A DNA stretch of 64,000 bases from NCBI GenBank assembly GCA_947593925.1, contig CANQDU010000002.1, positions 62,001-126,000 on the forward strand, written 5' to 3'. Source of the DNA: an uncultured Clostridia bacterium (GTDB taxonomy: Bacteria > Bacillota > Clostridia > Oscillospirales > JAAYOS01). This document shows positions 32,868 through 42,675 of this stretch, piece by piece (the stretch's first letter is position 1; every line of letters starts with the position of its first letter). The position numbers and the translations under genes were made by a program. The notes beneath the pieces are model-generated. The model was not told where the DNA came from, searched no databases, and worked only from the letters and a program-made list of their open reading frames with translations.

Positions 32868-35330
32868 ATGGATGACAAACGCAGAGATGCGGAGCGGGAC
32901 AAATCCTCTCCGGAGGAGAGACGCGACCCCGCGAGCACTGCGGAGATACTTGCGGATATAGACAGGAGCGTGGAGGAGTACAGCTTCTCCATAGACGATA
33001 TACTCGCGGAGTTCGGCGTCGAGCGCACGGCGGAGCCCGAGCCGGAGCCCGAACCCGAACCCGAGCCGGAGCCGCAGGTCCCGGCGTATGAGATGACGAG
33101 CGAGGAGCTCACCGATAAGCTCGGCGAGGTCGCGGCGAGGATGCAGGAGGAGCGCGAGGAGCAGAAGCTTCGCGAGACCGAGGAGCAGCTCCGCACCGAG
33201 AAGGAGGAGCGGGAGCGCGCCGAGGCCGAGCGCGAGCGGGAAAAGCGCGAAAGAGAGCTCGAGCTCGAGATAAAGCGGCAGGTGGAGTTTGCCGCCGACC
33301 ACGTCACCGAGGAGCAGAACGAGTATCCCGCGGAGCCCGACCAGCGGGACGAGATGGGCAGGATACATATCTTCGAGGAGGAAAAGACCGAGGAAACGGA
33401 AAAGCGCCGCCGCTTCGGCGGGAAAAAGCGCGAGGACGAGGAGCCCGCCGAGCGCCGTACCGTGATGAAGGAGGCCAAGGCCGAGGAGGGAAAGAAGGTC
33501 TTCGGCGGTAAGCTGGAAGGGATCTTCGGCCACGACGCGGAGTTCCGTCCGCAGCTCCGCGGCGGAGACGTGAGCGAGGAAACATTCAAGCAGGAGCACG
33601 AGGAAAAGCTCCGCAAGCACCGCAGGAAGCGTCCCGAGCCGGAGGATACTGCGGCGGAGCCGTCCGAGACAGAGCCGGACATCGAGCCCGAGGAGGAAGT
33701 GAGCCTGCTTGTGAAGGAGCTCGGGCGGGGACGTCTGCGTCTCCTGACGGCGGCACTGCTGACGGTGCTCCTGGCGTTCATCGGCTTTGCGCCGTATATC
33801 GGCATCAACCTTCCCGCGATATTCACCTACGTCGAGAAGCCGTATATCTACATATTCTTCAACGTACTGCTTCAGGTAGGCGTCATGGCGCTCTGCTTTG
33901 AGACGACGGCGGCGGGAGTGCGCGATATAGCGACCCTCCGGCCGAATATGGAGAGCGTCGTAGTATTCGCGAACCTCACGTCGCTTATCTACCTGTTCTT
34001 CGTCGCGATAAAGCCGGAGTGGGGAGGATACTACGGGTTCTCGACGGTCGGCGCGGCGTCGATGCTCGCGGCGGCGTACTACTCGAGAAAACTCACTCTC
34101 GCGAAGCTCAAGAGCTGCCGCGCGGCGGCGGGAATGAGCCGCCCGTACATAATAGCGGCGGAGCCGGAGCTTTACGACGGAGAGGATACGGCGGTCAAAT
34201 ACCGCGCGCAGAAGCCGATAGGATTTGTGAACCGCCTCAACAGTCCCGACCACGCGAGGAAGGTTTGGCGCGTGACCGCGCCGATAGTCATCATAGCGTC
34301 TGTTGTCCTTGCGGCGGTGGCGAGCTTCGGCACCGGCGGCGGGACGAGGTTCGTGTGGTGCCTTGCCGCTATATCCGCGGCGGGCGCGCCGCTGTCGCTG
34401 ATGATGCCGTTCTGCCTCGCGTTCTCACGCGCGGCAAAGCACCTCTACGGTCTCGGCGAGGCGATAACCGGCTGGGCGGCGGCGGAGAGTCTGAGCGGCG
34501 TCACGAACGTCGTCGTCACCGACCTTGACATATTCCCGCCCGGAAACACCGCCCTGAACGGGCTCAAGGTGTACCGGGGATACCCAAAGGACAAGGTCAT
34601 AACCTACGCCGCGAGCCTGATAAACGCGTCCGGCGCGGCGATATCCCGTCCGTTTGCGGAGCAGCACAGCAATCAGACGCCCGAGCCGCTCATGAAGGTC
34701 CAGAACTTCAAGTTCTACGAGAACGGCGGCATCAGCGGCGAGATAGAGGGGAACATGGTCCTCGCGGGCAGCGCGACGTTCATGGTGCGAAACAACATCA
34801 GCATCCCCAAGGACGTCAGCGGAAAGACGAACGTGTTTATCGCCGTCAATCTCGATCTCGTCGGCGTGTTTGCCGTGAGCTACAACGCATCCGGCGCCGT
34901 GAAGCGCGGACTTGCGATGCTCACGCGGCAGCACCTCATGCCGGTATTCGCGACGCGGGACTTCAATATCACCCCGTCGATGATAGAGTCAAATTTCAGC
35001 GTCTCGACCGATACAATAGACTTCCCCAAGGAGGCGGAGCGGATAGCGCTCTCCGACCCGGACAGGCTGTTCGTCGGAAAGATCTCCGCCGTCGTCAGCC
35101 GCGAGGGACTGAAGCACTACGCCGAGTGTATCGCCTGCGCGCGGAACCTCCGGCGCGCGGTGCGCATATCGACGGGGCTCACGCTCACGTCGGTGGTGCT
35201 CGGCATGCTGATAATGTTCTATCTCTGCTTCACTCAGACCCCGACGGTCGCGACGCCGCTCAATCTCCTGCTCTATTCGATACTCTGGCTCATCCCCGGA
35301 TTTATCGCTTCAAGGTGGGCGAGCGCTTAA
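32868..35330 (+). CDS. Large membrane protein resembling a catalytically inactive P-type ATPase
   Basis: An 820-residue protein. The first ~285 residues are cytoplasmic and highly charged, with a Pro-Glu repeat (EPEPEPEPEPEPEP) and an Arg/Glu coiled coil. Then come about six membrane segments, a cytoplasmic domain, and two final segments. The order matches a P1B-type ATPase: LGEAITGWAAAESLSGV before VVTDLDIFPPGN, which occupies the position of DKTGT (Asp552), then KVITYAASLINASGAAIS like the HPLA region, VLAGSATFMV, and MPVFATRDFNITP in place of TGDN. The Lys, Thr, Gly and Thr of DKTGT and the GDGxND motif are missing. It probably does not hydrolyse ATP. Start ATG 32868 fits GGCGGTG spacing better than 32862. 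Confidence 0.75.
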   Translation: MDDKRRDAERDKSSPEERRDPASTAEILADIDRSVEEYSFSIDDILAEFGVERTAEPEPEPEPEPEPEPQVPAYEMTSEELTDKLGEVAARMQEEREEQKLRETEEQLRTEKEERERAEAEREREKRERELELEIKRQVEFAADHVTEEQNEYPAEPDQRDEMGRIHIFEEEKTEETEKRRRFGGKKREDEEPAERRTVMKEAKAEEGKKVFGGKLEGIFGHDAEFRPQLRGGDVSEETFKQEHEEKLRKHRRKRPEPEDTAAEPSETEPDIEPEEEVSLLVKELGRGRLRLLTAALLTVLLAFIGFAPYIGINLPAIFTYVEKPYIYIFFNVLLQVGVMALCFETTAAGVRDIATLRPNMESVVVFANLTSLIYLFFVAIKPEWGGYYGFSTVGAASMLAAAYYSRKLTLAKLKSCRAAAGMSRPYIIAAEPELYDGEDTAVKYRAQKPIGFVNRLNSPDHARKVWRVTAPIVIIASVVLAAVASFGTGGGTRFVWCLAAISAAGAPLSLMMPFCLAFSRAAKHLYGLGEAITGWAAAESLSGVTNVVVTDLDIFPPGNTALNGLKVYRGYPKDKVITYAASLINASGAAISRPFAEQHSNQTPEPLMKVQNFKFYENGGISGEIEGNMVLAGSATFMVRNNISIPKDVSGKTNVFIAVNLDLVGVFAVSYNASGAVKRGLAMLTRQHLMPVFATRDFNITPSMIESNFSVSTDTIDFPKEAERIALSDPDRLFVGKISAVVSREGLKHYAECIACARNLRRAVRISTGLTLTSVVLGMLIMFYLCFTQTPTVATPLNLLLYSILWLIPGFIASRWASA

Positions 35331-35344
35331 CGACAAAAACGCAA

Positions 35345-35377
35345 AAAGAGGCGGGATGCACTGCATCCCGCCTCTTT
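35345..35377. terminator. Bidirectional terminator
   Basis: A perfect 16-bp inverted repeat, AAAGAGGCGGGATGCA (35345-35360) and TGCATCCCGCCTCTTT (35362-35377), with T or A runs on both sides, between the convergent genes at 35330 and 35387. Confidence 0.85.
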
Positions 35378-35386
35378 GATCTATTC

Positions 35387-36466
35387 TCAATTTATCAGCT
35401 CCGAATACTCCACCACGAGCTGCGGGAAGGCGGTGTCCGAGGCGAGAGTCTCCTGCGCGAGACGCGGCGTGTAGCCGGCGTTCTCGGGGGAGATGACGGC
35501 GGTGAGGACGCCGTGACCATCCTCCCGCATGAAGCGGAGATAGCCGGACGAGCGCGCGGCGAGCTCGCTTGCGAGCCGCAGCTCGAGCCCGCTCCCGACG
35601 GCGATGAACCTCCCGAGCGACTCCGGCAGCTCGAGCGCCTGCGAGAAGGCGTCCTCGTTGAAGAGCGGGGAGTCGCTTGCGGCGCGGATGCGGACCGTGC
35701 CGCCGAGACTTGCAAGCGAGAACCGCAGCGTCTCGCCGCCGCTCATCGCGAGCGCGCCGGTGAGGAGGCACGCGAGCAGTCTCTCCACCTCGCGCTCGGA
35801 GAAAAAGGCGGTGGATCTCAGAAAGCCTCCGTCCGCCATGGAGAGGCGGCGAACGCCGGAGCTTGCCATTATCCCGCGGCTTTCGTCGAAGAAGCGGCGG
35901 CAGAACTCGCCGATGTCGCCGCTCGTGACGTCCTTCGCGGGCTCGCGGCGGAGACAGTCGGAGAGCATGGTTATCTGCGTCCTGCGGCGGAAGAGCCGGA
36001 GTATTGTGAGGTCAAGACCCGTGAGAAGGGCGGGATCCTTCAGGCGTGCGTAGTTCTCCACACGCTCGCCGATGCCGAAGCACTGCTCGAGCATCAGGCC
36101 GATGTCGCGGTCGAGCTGTTCGCCGTAGGTCGAGAGCTCGTCCATAAGCGCTCTCTCGCGAGTGTCGCCGCCGCGGCGGAACACGACCGTCGTGGCGGGG
36201 CCGGGGTAGACGTCGAGCCGCCCGCGCTCGTCGCCGAGGGCGAAGTTAGTGAGGTGGACGGACGTGCCGGAGGCGAGGCTGAGGTCGGCGGCGGAGATGA
36301 GATCCTCGCCGATGATGTGCTCCACGCCGTAGCCGCTGAGGTCGAGCCCATCGGTAAACTCCCGGCAGGCTGGGTTCATGTATACGATGTGACCCGCGTA
36401 GAAGGAGAAGACGGGGTAGGGCTTTCCGTCGAACTCCTTTGCAAGGTCTCTCGGGGAAGATGGCAT
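35387..36466 (-). CDS. PAS-domain protein with histidine-kinase-like ATPase domain, no clear phospho-acceptor His
   Basis: A 359-residue cytoplasmic protein. Residues about 10-110 look like a PAS domain (YPVFSFYAGHIVYMNPACREF). Residues about 115-180 are helical (DELSTYGEQLDRDIGLMLEQCFG) in the place of a kinase dimerisation domain, but I find no H-E/D-x-x pattern. The C-terminal half ends with GSGLELRLASELAARSSG, like the GLGL G-box and following helix of HATPase domains. No response regulator is adjacent. It may be a degenerate kinase or a non-phosphorylating sensor. GGAGTG lies 13 bases before ATG 36466. The call rests on weak motifs. Confidence 0.6.
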   Translation of the reverse strand: MPSSPRDLAKEFDGKPYPVFSFYAGHIVYMNPACREFTDGLDLSGYGVEHIIGEDLISAADLSLASGTSVHLTNFALGDERGRLDVYPGPATTVVFRRGGDTRERALMDELSTYGEQLDRDIGLMLEQCFGIGERVENYARLKDPALLTGLDLTILRLFRRRTQITMLSDCLRREPAKDVTSGDIGEFCRRFFDESRGIMASSGVRRLSMADGGFLRSTAFFSEREVERLLACLLTGALAMSGGETLRFSLASLGGTVRIRAASDSPLFNEDAFSQALELPESLGRFIAVGSGLELRLASELAARSSGYLRFMREDGHGVLTAVISPENAGYTPRLAQETLASDTAFPQLVVEYSELIN

Positions 36467-36609
36467 GAAAGATCACTCCTTGCCGCTTCGCAGACTTTGC
36501 TTACAGATAATAGTATAGCGCAAACGCCGAAAATTTCAAGAGCGGAGCCCGCGGAACGCCCGCAAAAAAGAAGTATATTGAAAAGCAAGATAAACTTTCC
36601 AAAAAACTC

Positions 36610-37714
<1,105 letters not shown>

Positions 37715-37730
37715 GCCTTACGCTAAGCAA

Positions 37731-37759
37731 AAAGAGCCGCCCGCACGGGCGGCTCTTTT
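37731..37759 (+). terminator. Terminator of gap
   Basis: AAAGAGCCGCCCG (37731-37743) pairs with CGGGCGGCTCTTT (37746-37758), then TATTTCG. A strong stem with a U-rich tail, 16 bases after the gap stop. Confidence 0.92.
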
Positions 37760-37807
37760 ATTTCGCCTTCGCGGCTTTTGAATGTGCGGGAGCGTGACCG
37801 TCCCGGG

Positions 37808-37868
37808 AAATGTAAAGCAACCGGCTTGTCAACACATGTATAAGCGACAAGCTGAACGCTTTACATTT
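37808..37868. repeat. Nested inverted repeat upstream of tmk
   Basis: Outer arms AAATGTAAAGC (37808-37818) and GCTTTACATTT (37858-37868) enclose inner arms GCTTGTC (37824-37830) and GACAAGC (37846-37852). The internal loop is five bases on each side and the terminal loop is 15 bases. All 18 pairs are perfect. There is no U-run in either direction, so it is not a simple terminator. It lies between the gap terminator and the tmk promoter; its role is unknown. Confidence 0.7.
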
Positions 37869-37906
37869 TCCTTTGAGAGCAAAGTCCGCCCGGCGCCGAT
37901 ACCTCA

Positions 37907-37935
37907 TTGAAAACCGCGTGGAAGAATGCTATAAT
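37907..37935 (+). promoter_or_regulatory. Promoter of tmk
   Basis: TTGAAA (37907-37912), 17-bp spacer, TATAAT (37930-37935), 42 bases before the tmk start. Confidence 0.8.
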
Positions 37936-37976
37936 GATCGTATCAGCGATAACCGTTTTTTTTGGAGGAAACCGAT

Positions 37977-38591
37977 ATGCGCGGTAAATTCATAGTCTTT
38001 GAAGGGCCGGACGGCTCCGGCAAGACGACGCAGCTGCGTCTGCTCGCGGAGCGGCTCGCGGCGGAGGGAGTCTCCGCTGCCTCGGAGCGTGAACCCACCG
38101 GCAGCGCCCTTGGTTCGCTCGTGCGGGAGATACTTTCGGGCAGGCGTGTCTGCGAGCCGCAAACGCTCGCGCTGCTGTTCTCGGCGGACCGCTCGGAGCA
38201 TATCGGCGACATGCTCCGGCTCCTCGACGAGGGAAAGCACGTGCTCTGCGACAGGTACGTCTTTTCGAGCATAGCGTATCAGGGTCTCGACCTGCCGACC
38301 GAGTGGGTGGCGGAGGTGAACCGTCCGAACACCGAGCGCCTCATGCCGGACGCCGTGGTGTACATCGACCTTGACGAGCGCGCCTGCATGGAGCGCATCA
38401 CGCGCGGGCGCGACGCCGTAGAGGAGCTGTTCGAGACGCGGGAGAGGATAAAGCGCGTGCGCAGCAACTACGAGTATGCCTTTGACCGCCTGCCGCCGGA
38501 GAGACTTTTCCGCATAGACGGCGCGCGGACACAGGAGGAGGTCGCGCGCGACATTTACGGCTGTGTGCGTCCGCTCCTTGCGGAGAGGTGA
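37977..38591 (+). CDS. tmk: Thymidylate kinase
   Basis: A 204-residue kinase that phosphorylates dTMP to dTDP. The P-loop is GPDGSGKT at residues 10-17, the DR(Y/x) motif is CDRYVFSSIAYQGLD, and the lid is the Arg-containing segment ERITRGRDAVEELFE. GGAGG sets ATG 37977; a TTG at 37962 opens the same frame but overlaps the ribosome site. It has its own promoter and terminator and is separate from any dnaX/holB cluster. Confidence 0.96.
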   Translation: MRGKFIVFEGPDGSGKTTQLRLLAERLAAEGVSAASEREPTGSALGSLVREILSGRRVCEPQTLALLFSADRSEHIGDMLRLLDEGKHVLCDRYVFSSIAYQGLDLPTEWVAEVNRPNTERLMPDAVVYIDLDERACMERITRGRDAVEELFETRERIKRVRSNYEYAFDRLPPERLFRIDGARTQEEVARDIYGCVRPLLAER

Positions 38592-38635
38592 TATTTCCCG
38601 GGAAAGCGGCGTCGCAAGCGGGGGTTATACGACCG

Positions 38636-38658
38636 AAGCCGGCGTTTCGCCGGCTTTT
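38636..38658 (+). terminator. Terminator of tmk
   Basis: AAGCCGGCG (38636-38644), TTT, CGCCGGCTT (38648-38656) followed by TTCTG. It lies about 45 bases after the tmk stop. Confidence 0.85.
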
Positions 38659-38726
38659 CTGCTGTCCGCGCCGGAAAACGAAACGCGCGAAGTTTCCGCG
38701 CGCCGGATAAATCAGGCTCCGAAATG

Positions 38727-38754
38727 TTGATTTTTTTGTCTGATGGTGTATAAT
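38727..38754 (+). promoter_or_regulatory. Promoter of the zinc-ribbon/propeller gene
   Basis: TTGATT (38727-38732), 16-bp spacer, TATAAT (38749-38754). Confidence 0.7.
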
Positions 38755-38841
38755 TAAAATAGGATGTAATTTGTGCCCGGCGGCGGAGAGTATTCCGCGC
38801 CGTATGAAATAAATCTGGGACTACGGGAGGATATGCGGCCT

Positions 38842-40659
38842 ATGAAGTGCGAACAGTGCGGAGCGGAGATAAAGAGCGGCGAGATATTTTGCAGAGTGTG
38901 CGGCGCGCGGGTACCCGCGTCCTCCGCGTCCACCGCGGAAAAGGAAGCGCCGCCGGTGAAGGAATCGGCCGAGGCCGCGCCCTCCGCCGCTACGCCGCAG
39001 GAGAAGGAGCGTCCGCGCGCCGAGACCTCGGGGCGCGAGGGAACGCGGATCCGGGGAAAAAAGAGCGCCGCGGGCAAACCTGCTCGGCAGGAGAAGAAGC
39101 CGAAAAAGAAGTTCATCTTTATCGGCGCGGCGGCGGTCGCCGCAGTCGTGGTGATCATAGTCGTGCTGGCGCTGATATTCGGCGGCGGACGCGGCTCGGC
39201 AATGCGCCTCGACCCCGAGCGTCCGTTTGCCGTGATGTATGACAACAACGCCATCGTGTACGACGCGGAGGGAGGAGCGCTCCTCAACGTCGAACACGGC
39301 GTGGATGGCGTCGTCACGAGCGTGTGGAACGGCACGATCGTCCTCGACCGAGGCAGAGTGAGCGCGTGGAACGCCGGCGGAGACACCGTCTATCGCGACG
39401 GAGAATACCTGAACGCGAGCGCGGCGGTCATAAGCGCGAACGGCGAGGTGCTGGAGTTCACCGACCTGAACGACGGCGAGAACGAGGGAATGGTTCGGTT
39501 CGCGGGAGACGCCGCCGACAAGCTCGGCGACCTTCACGTCGTTGACGGAACGGTCGCGATGAGTCCGGACGGCAGCCGCGCGGCCTACAATATATTCGAC
39601 GCGGCTTCCGACGCGGAGCATTCGATGCTCGGCGAAACGGGCGAGAAGGGCGAGCGCCTGCTCGACTGTGAGAGGATATACGCCCTCTCGAACGACGGCG
39701 CGTATGTGTACTTTGAGAACAACGGCAGGTTCTACGTCGAGAAGGACGGCGAACGCACCCGCCTCTGCGAGCTTACCGACCTCAAGCTGCCGATAGTGAT
39801 GAATTCCGTCGGCGACGAGATAATTTTTGCCACCTATTCGGACGGGGTACACTACGTCCACGGCGGCGTGAACGACAAGATCTCCGGCGTCGGAGACCTC
39901 GAGGTGTACGGCCCGGTGCAGTTCGCATCCGAGCGCCGCGCGGAGGACACGGTCTCCGTCGCCCGCACCGAGACGTTTGCGGGCTCGGTGCTCATGCTCG
40001 GCGACATGCTCTACGGCGTCGAGCCCGAGACCTTCAAGACGACGATGATAGACTACTGCCTCTCCGCCGCCGCCACGGAGGACGGAAAGCGCCTCGCGTA
40101 TGCGGACGTGAACGGCAGGCTGCACCTTGTCACCGACCCGTGCGGCGAGCGGAAGGACACCGTGACCACGCCGGACGAGCGCGCGACCGCCGTATACGCC
40201 AACAGCGACCTCAGCGAGATTTATTTCACGAACGTCCGCGACGAGCTGTGGAGGCTCAGCGGTGGCCGCACCGAGATGGTCTCCGCAGACGTCGGGAACC
40301 TGTGCCTGAGCGGCGGGGGAGAGCTCTACTTCCTGTACGACGGCGTGGTGCTCTGCCGCGCGGACGGCACCGACCGCGTGTCGCTTGAGAGGACGGACGG
40401 GTTCGTGAGCATAGAGAGCGTGCCGCAGGGCGTCGTCGTCCACCTTGCGGGCGACACGGCGAAGTATTTCCGCGACGGCGCGGCCGAGGGTAAGACCCTC
40501 GCAAAGAGCGGCCCGGCGGCGGGAAGCTCCGCCGCGGGCGAGCCCTCCGCGCCGGCGTCCGCAGCGGCGACGGTGTCGAGTACAGAGCCGAGCGCACTTC
40601 CGACGGGAGACGCGAGCATGGAGCCTTCCGCCGAGGAAAGCGGCGAACCCACGCGATAA
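38842..40659 (+). CDS. Zinc-ribbon, single-pass membrane protein with a WD/PQQ-like repeat ectodomain
   Basis: About 605 residues. The N-terminus MKCEQCGAEIKSGEIFCRVCGARV is a zinc ribbon, followed by a Pro/Glu/Lys linker, a basic stop (KKPKKKF) and one membrane segment (FIFIGAAAVAAVVVIIVVLAL). The remaining ~480 residues are extracellular, with repeated beta-blade patterns such as SPDGSRAAYN, SNDGAYVYFENN and SDLSEIYFTNVRDELW, suggesting a beta-propeller. A Ser/Ala/Pro/Glu-rich tail ends the protein. This architecture (cytoplasmic ribbon, one helix, sensory or structural exterior) is common in Clostridia; function is unknown. GGGAGG lies before two in-frame ATGs, 38833 and 38842; the latter begins like the family. 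Confidence 0.75.
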   Translation: MKCEQCGAEIKSGEIFCRVCGARVPASSASTAEKEAPPVKESAEAAPSAATPQEKERPRAETSGREGTRIRGKKSAAGKPARQEKKPKKKFIFIGAAAVAAVVVIIVVLALIFGGGRGSAMRLDPERPFAVMYDNNAIVYDAEGGALLNVEHGVDGVVTSVWNGTIVLDRGRVSAWNAGGDTVYRDGEYLNASAAVISANGEVLEFTDLNDGENEGMVRFAGDAADKLGDLHVVDGTVAMSPDGSRAAYNIFDAASDAEHSMLGETGEKGERLLDCERIYALSNDGAYVYFENNGRFYVEKDGERTRLCELTDLKLPIVMNSVGDEIIFATYSDGVHYVHGGVNDKISGVGDLEVYGPVQFASERRAEDTVSVARTETFAGSVLMLGDMLYGVEPETFKTTMIDYCLSAAATEDGKRLAYADVNGRLHLVTDPCGERKDTVTTPDERATAVYANSDLSEIYFTNVRDELWRLSGGRTEMVSADVGNLCLSGGGELYFLYDGVVLCRADGTDRVSLERTDGFVSIESVPQGVVVHLAGDTAKYFRDGAAEGKTLAKSGPAAGSSAAGEPSAPASAAATVSSTEPSALPTGDASMEPSAEESGEPTR

Positions 40660-40706
40660 ACCTTCATATCATAATATAAGCACACCGAAAAGGAGGAGAG
40701 AACACC

Positions 40707-41630
40707 GTGAAGACAGAGTACGGATCTTTCATATCGCCGGCGGACGGCATAGTTATTGCGACGCTGACGGTACTGCCGGACGGAGAGCCGAAGGGAGTCG
40801 TCCAGCTCGCGCACGGCATGGCGGAGCACAAGGAGCGCTACCTGCCGTTCATGAAGTATCTCGCGTCGAAGGGCTACCTCTGCGGGATAAACGACCACCG
40901 CGGCCACGGAAAGAGCATCCACGCCGAGCCGGGCTACTTCGGCGAGAACGGCGGCTCCGCGCTCGTCGAGGACATGCACAAGCTCACCTCCATACTGAAG
41001 CGCGGGCATGAGGATCTGCCGTTCTTCCTCTTCGGGCACAGCATGGGGTCGCTCGCGGTGAGGGCGTACACGAAGAGGTACGACAGCGAGCTCGACGGAC
41101 TCGTCGTCTGCGGATGTCCCTCCGGCAACCCGGCGGCGAACGCCGGTCTGAAGCTCGTTCGGACGATCTCGAAGGTCAAGGGCGGACATGCGTACAGCAA
41201 GTTCGTGGAAAACCTCGCGGGCGGCGGCTTCAACAAGCGCTTTGAGAACGAGGGGAGCTCCGCCGCGTGGCTGAGCGTGAACGTCGAAAACCGGAAGGCG
41301 TTCGAGGCCGACCCGCTCTGCGGCTTCACCTTTACCCTCAACGGCTACGAGGCGCTGATGTGGCTGATGTGTGAGACCTACTCGAAGAAGGGCTGGGCGA
41401 TGAAGAATGTCGGTCTGCCGATACTCTTCGTCTCCGGCGCGGACGATCCGTGCGGCATCAGCCCCGAGAAGATAAGGGAGGCGGCGGAGCACATGGAGTC
41501 GCTCGGGTACAAGCTTCCCACCGTTAAGCTCTGGGACGGCATGCGCCACGAGATACTGAACGAGACCGACCGCGAGCAGGTGTACGAGTACGTCTGCGGC
41601 ACCTTCGACGTCTGGGCGGAGAAGAAGTAA
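40707..41630 (+). CDS. Alpha/beta hydrolase, monoacylglycerol-lipase-like
   Basis: A 307-residue serine hydrolase of the Hydrolase_4 type. The nucleophile is the Ser in FLFGHSMGSLAVRAY, the oxyanion region is QLAHGMAEHKERY, the Asp is in FVSGADDPCG and the His in WDGMRHEILNE. These enzymes cleave monoacylglycerols or lysophospholipids. There is no signal peptide, so it is cytoplasmic. The start is GTG 40707 behind GGAGGAGAG. It stands between hairpins, apparently a single-gene unit following the propeller gene by 47 bases. Confidence 0.9.
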   Translation: MKTEYGSFISPADGIVIATLTVLPDGEPKGVVQLAHGMAEHKERYLPFMKYLASKGYLCGINDHRGHGKSIHAEPGYFGENGGSALVEDMHKLTSILKRGHEDLPFFLFGHSMGSLAVRAYTKRYDSELDGLVVCGCPSGNPAANAGLKLVRTISKVKGGHAYSKFVENLAGGGFNKRFENEGSSAAWLSVNVENRKAFEADPLCGFTFTLNGYEALMWLMCETYSKKGWAMKNVGLPILFVSGADDPCGISPEKIREAAEHMESLGYKLPTVKLWDGMRHEILNETDREQVYEYVCGTFDVWAEKK

Positions 41631-41648
41631 CAAAAATAGAACAGAAGG

Positions 41649-41693
41649 AATATCCTGCCACAGACGGCGCTTTGCCGTCCGCGGCAGGATATT
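41649..41693 (+). terminator. Terminator after the alpha/beta hydrolase gene
   Basis: AATATCCTGCC (41649-41659) and GGCAGGATATT (41683-41693) enclose GACGGC/GCCGTC (41663-41668, 41674-41679), and the right arm runs into TGTC. A long, slightly bulged stem 18 bases past the stop. Confidence 0.7.
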
Positions 41694-41797
41694 TGTCTTG
41701 AGGGCGGGAACAATAACCGAAAGACGGCGCCGTCCGTCCCGGCCGCCCGGCGCTCCGGGCGGCGCGCGGACGCCTGCAAAATCGTGGGAGGGAGACC

Positions 41798-42226
41798 ATG
41801 CGTGTCGCGGTAGAGGGCGAAGGGAAGGATCGGTTCATAGAGGAAGCCCGCCGCAGGCTCGGCCTGAGGGACGTCGAGTTCTGCGGCGGGCAGGACAGGC
41901 CGGACGCTCTGCTGCTCCTCGGCAGCGGCGGCGGACCGGAGTGCGGCGCGGAGGTGGCGGTGCTCCCCGGCGACGCCGCGCCGGTGAAGGCGCGGTGCGC
42001 CGTGAGCTACGGCATGAGCCCGAAGGACACCGTGACCGTTTCGAGCGTGGGGGACAGACAGCTCCTCCTCTCGGTGCAGCGGGAGTTTGAAACCCTCGGC
42101 GGCGGGCGGGTGCTGATACAGGAGTTCCCGCTCGACTGGGAGATGTCGCCCCACAGCGCTCTGCCTATAGCGGCGCTCGGCCTTATAACGGGAGAGCTCG
42201 GAGAGGCGGTTTACGCCGCGCCGTAG
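41798..42226 (+). CDS. Hypothetical protein
   Basis: A 142-residue protein with no motif I recognise. It begins MRVAVEGEGKDRFIEEARRRLG and has alternating strands and helices (DALLLLGSGGG, EVAVLPGDAAPVKARCAVSYGM, VTVSSVGDRQLLLSVQREFET, GGRVLIQEFPLDW) that look like a small Rossmann-like alpha/beta fold. GGGAGGGAGACC sets ATG 41798. There is no membrane segment or signal. Its last 16 bases overlap the convergent gene at 42211-42534, so one of the two ends may be slightly mis-called; both have good starts. Confidence 0.65.
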   Translation: MRVAVEGEGKDRFIEEARRRLGLRDVEFCGGQDRPDALLLLGSGGGPECGAEVAVLPGDAAPVKARCAVSYGMSPKDTVTVSSVGDRQLLLSVQREFETLGGGRVLIQEFPLDWEMSPHSALPIAALGLITGELGEAVYAAP

Positions 42227-42534
42227 AGAGCTTCCTCGGCGGACTCCTCGCACTCGCGGCGGGTGTCCCCGCTGCAAACGAAGCGTCCGCGCAGATATGC
42301 CTCGTAGTGACCGTTCACGTTCCTGATGCTTATGACTTCCGCCATTTTCCTTATCTCCTTTCCGAGACGTATGCGTCTGATGCCGACTGTGAGCTGATAT
42401 GCCGCCATTGGCAGCGTGACTAAGAGAAGCGTCGCGTCGATGTGACCGTCCGAGCCGCCCGCCGCTATTGTCGCCAGTACCGAGACGGCGAGGAGGGCAA
42501 GCCCGAGCGCGATGTCGCGCTTTGCCTGTTTCAT
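42211..42534 (-). CDS. Small membrane protein of unknown function
   Basis: A 107-residue protein with two hydrophobic segments near the N-terminus (IALGLALLAVSVLATIAAGG and ATLLLVTLPMAAYQLTVG), then a cytoplasmic tail VISIRNVNGHYEAYLRGRFVCSGDTRRECEE. The tail resembles a compact domain with no known catalytic residues. GGAGGTTGAGAGA sets ATG 42534. It converges on and overlaps the hypothetical gene to its left by 16 bases. No family assignment. Confidence 0.6.
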   Translation of the reverse strand: MKQAKRDIALGLALLAVSVLATIAAGGSDGHIDATLLLVTLPMAAYQLTVGIRRIRLGKEIRKMAEVISIRNVNGHYEAYLRGRFVCSGDTRRECEESAEEALYGAA

Positions 42535-42675
42535 TCTCTCAACCTCCTTTGTGACTCTATCATAGCAGAGCGGATGTCCCAAAAAACGGACTTCCAAAAA
42601 ACTTTTCTGAAAAATCCGAAAAAATTTTCGATACATAAGAACCGCCGTTTCCTCCGCGCCGGGACGCGGATAATA

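Noticed and set aside
33033-33074. GAGCCCGAGCCGGAGCCC tandem units, considered as a CRISPR-like repeat
   Set aside because: It is an in-frame Pro-Glu repeat within the membrane-protein gene with no spacers.
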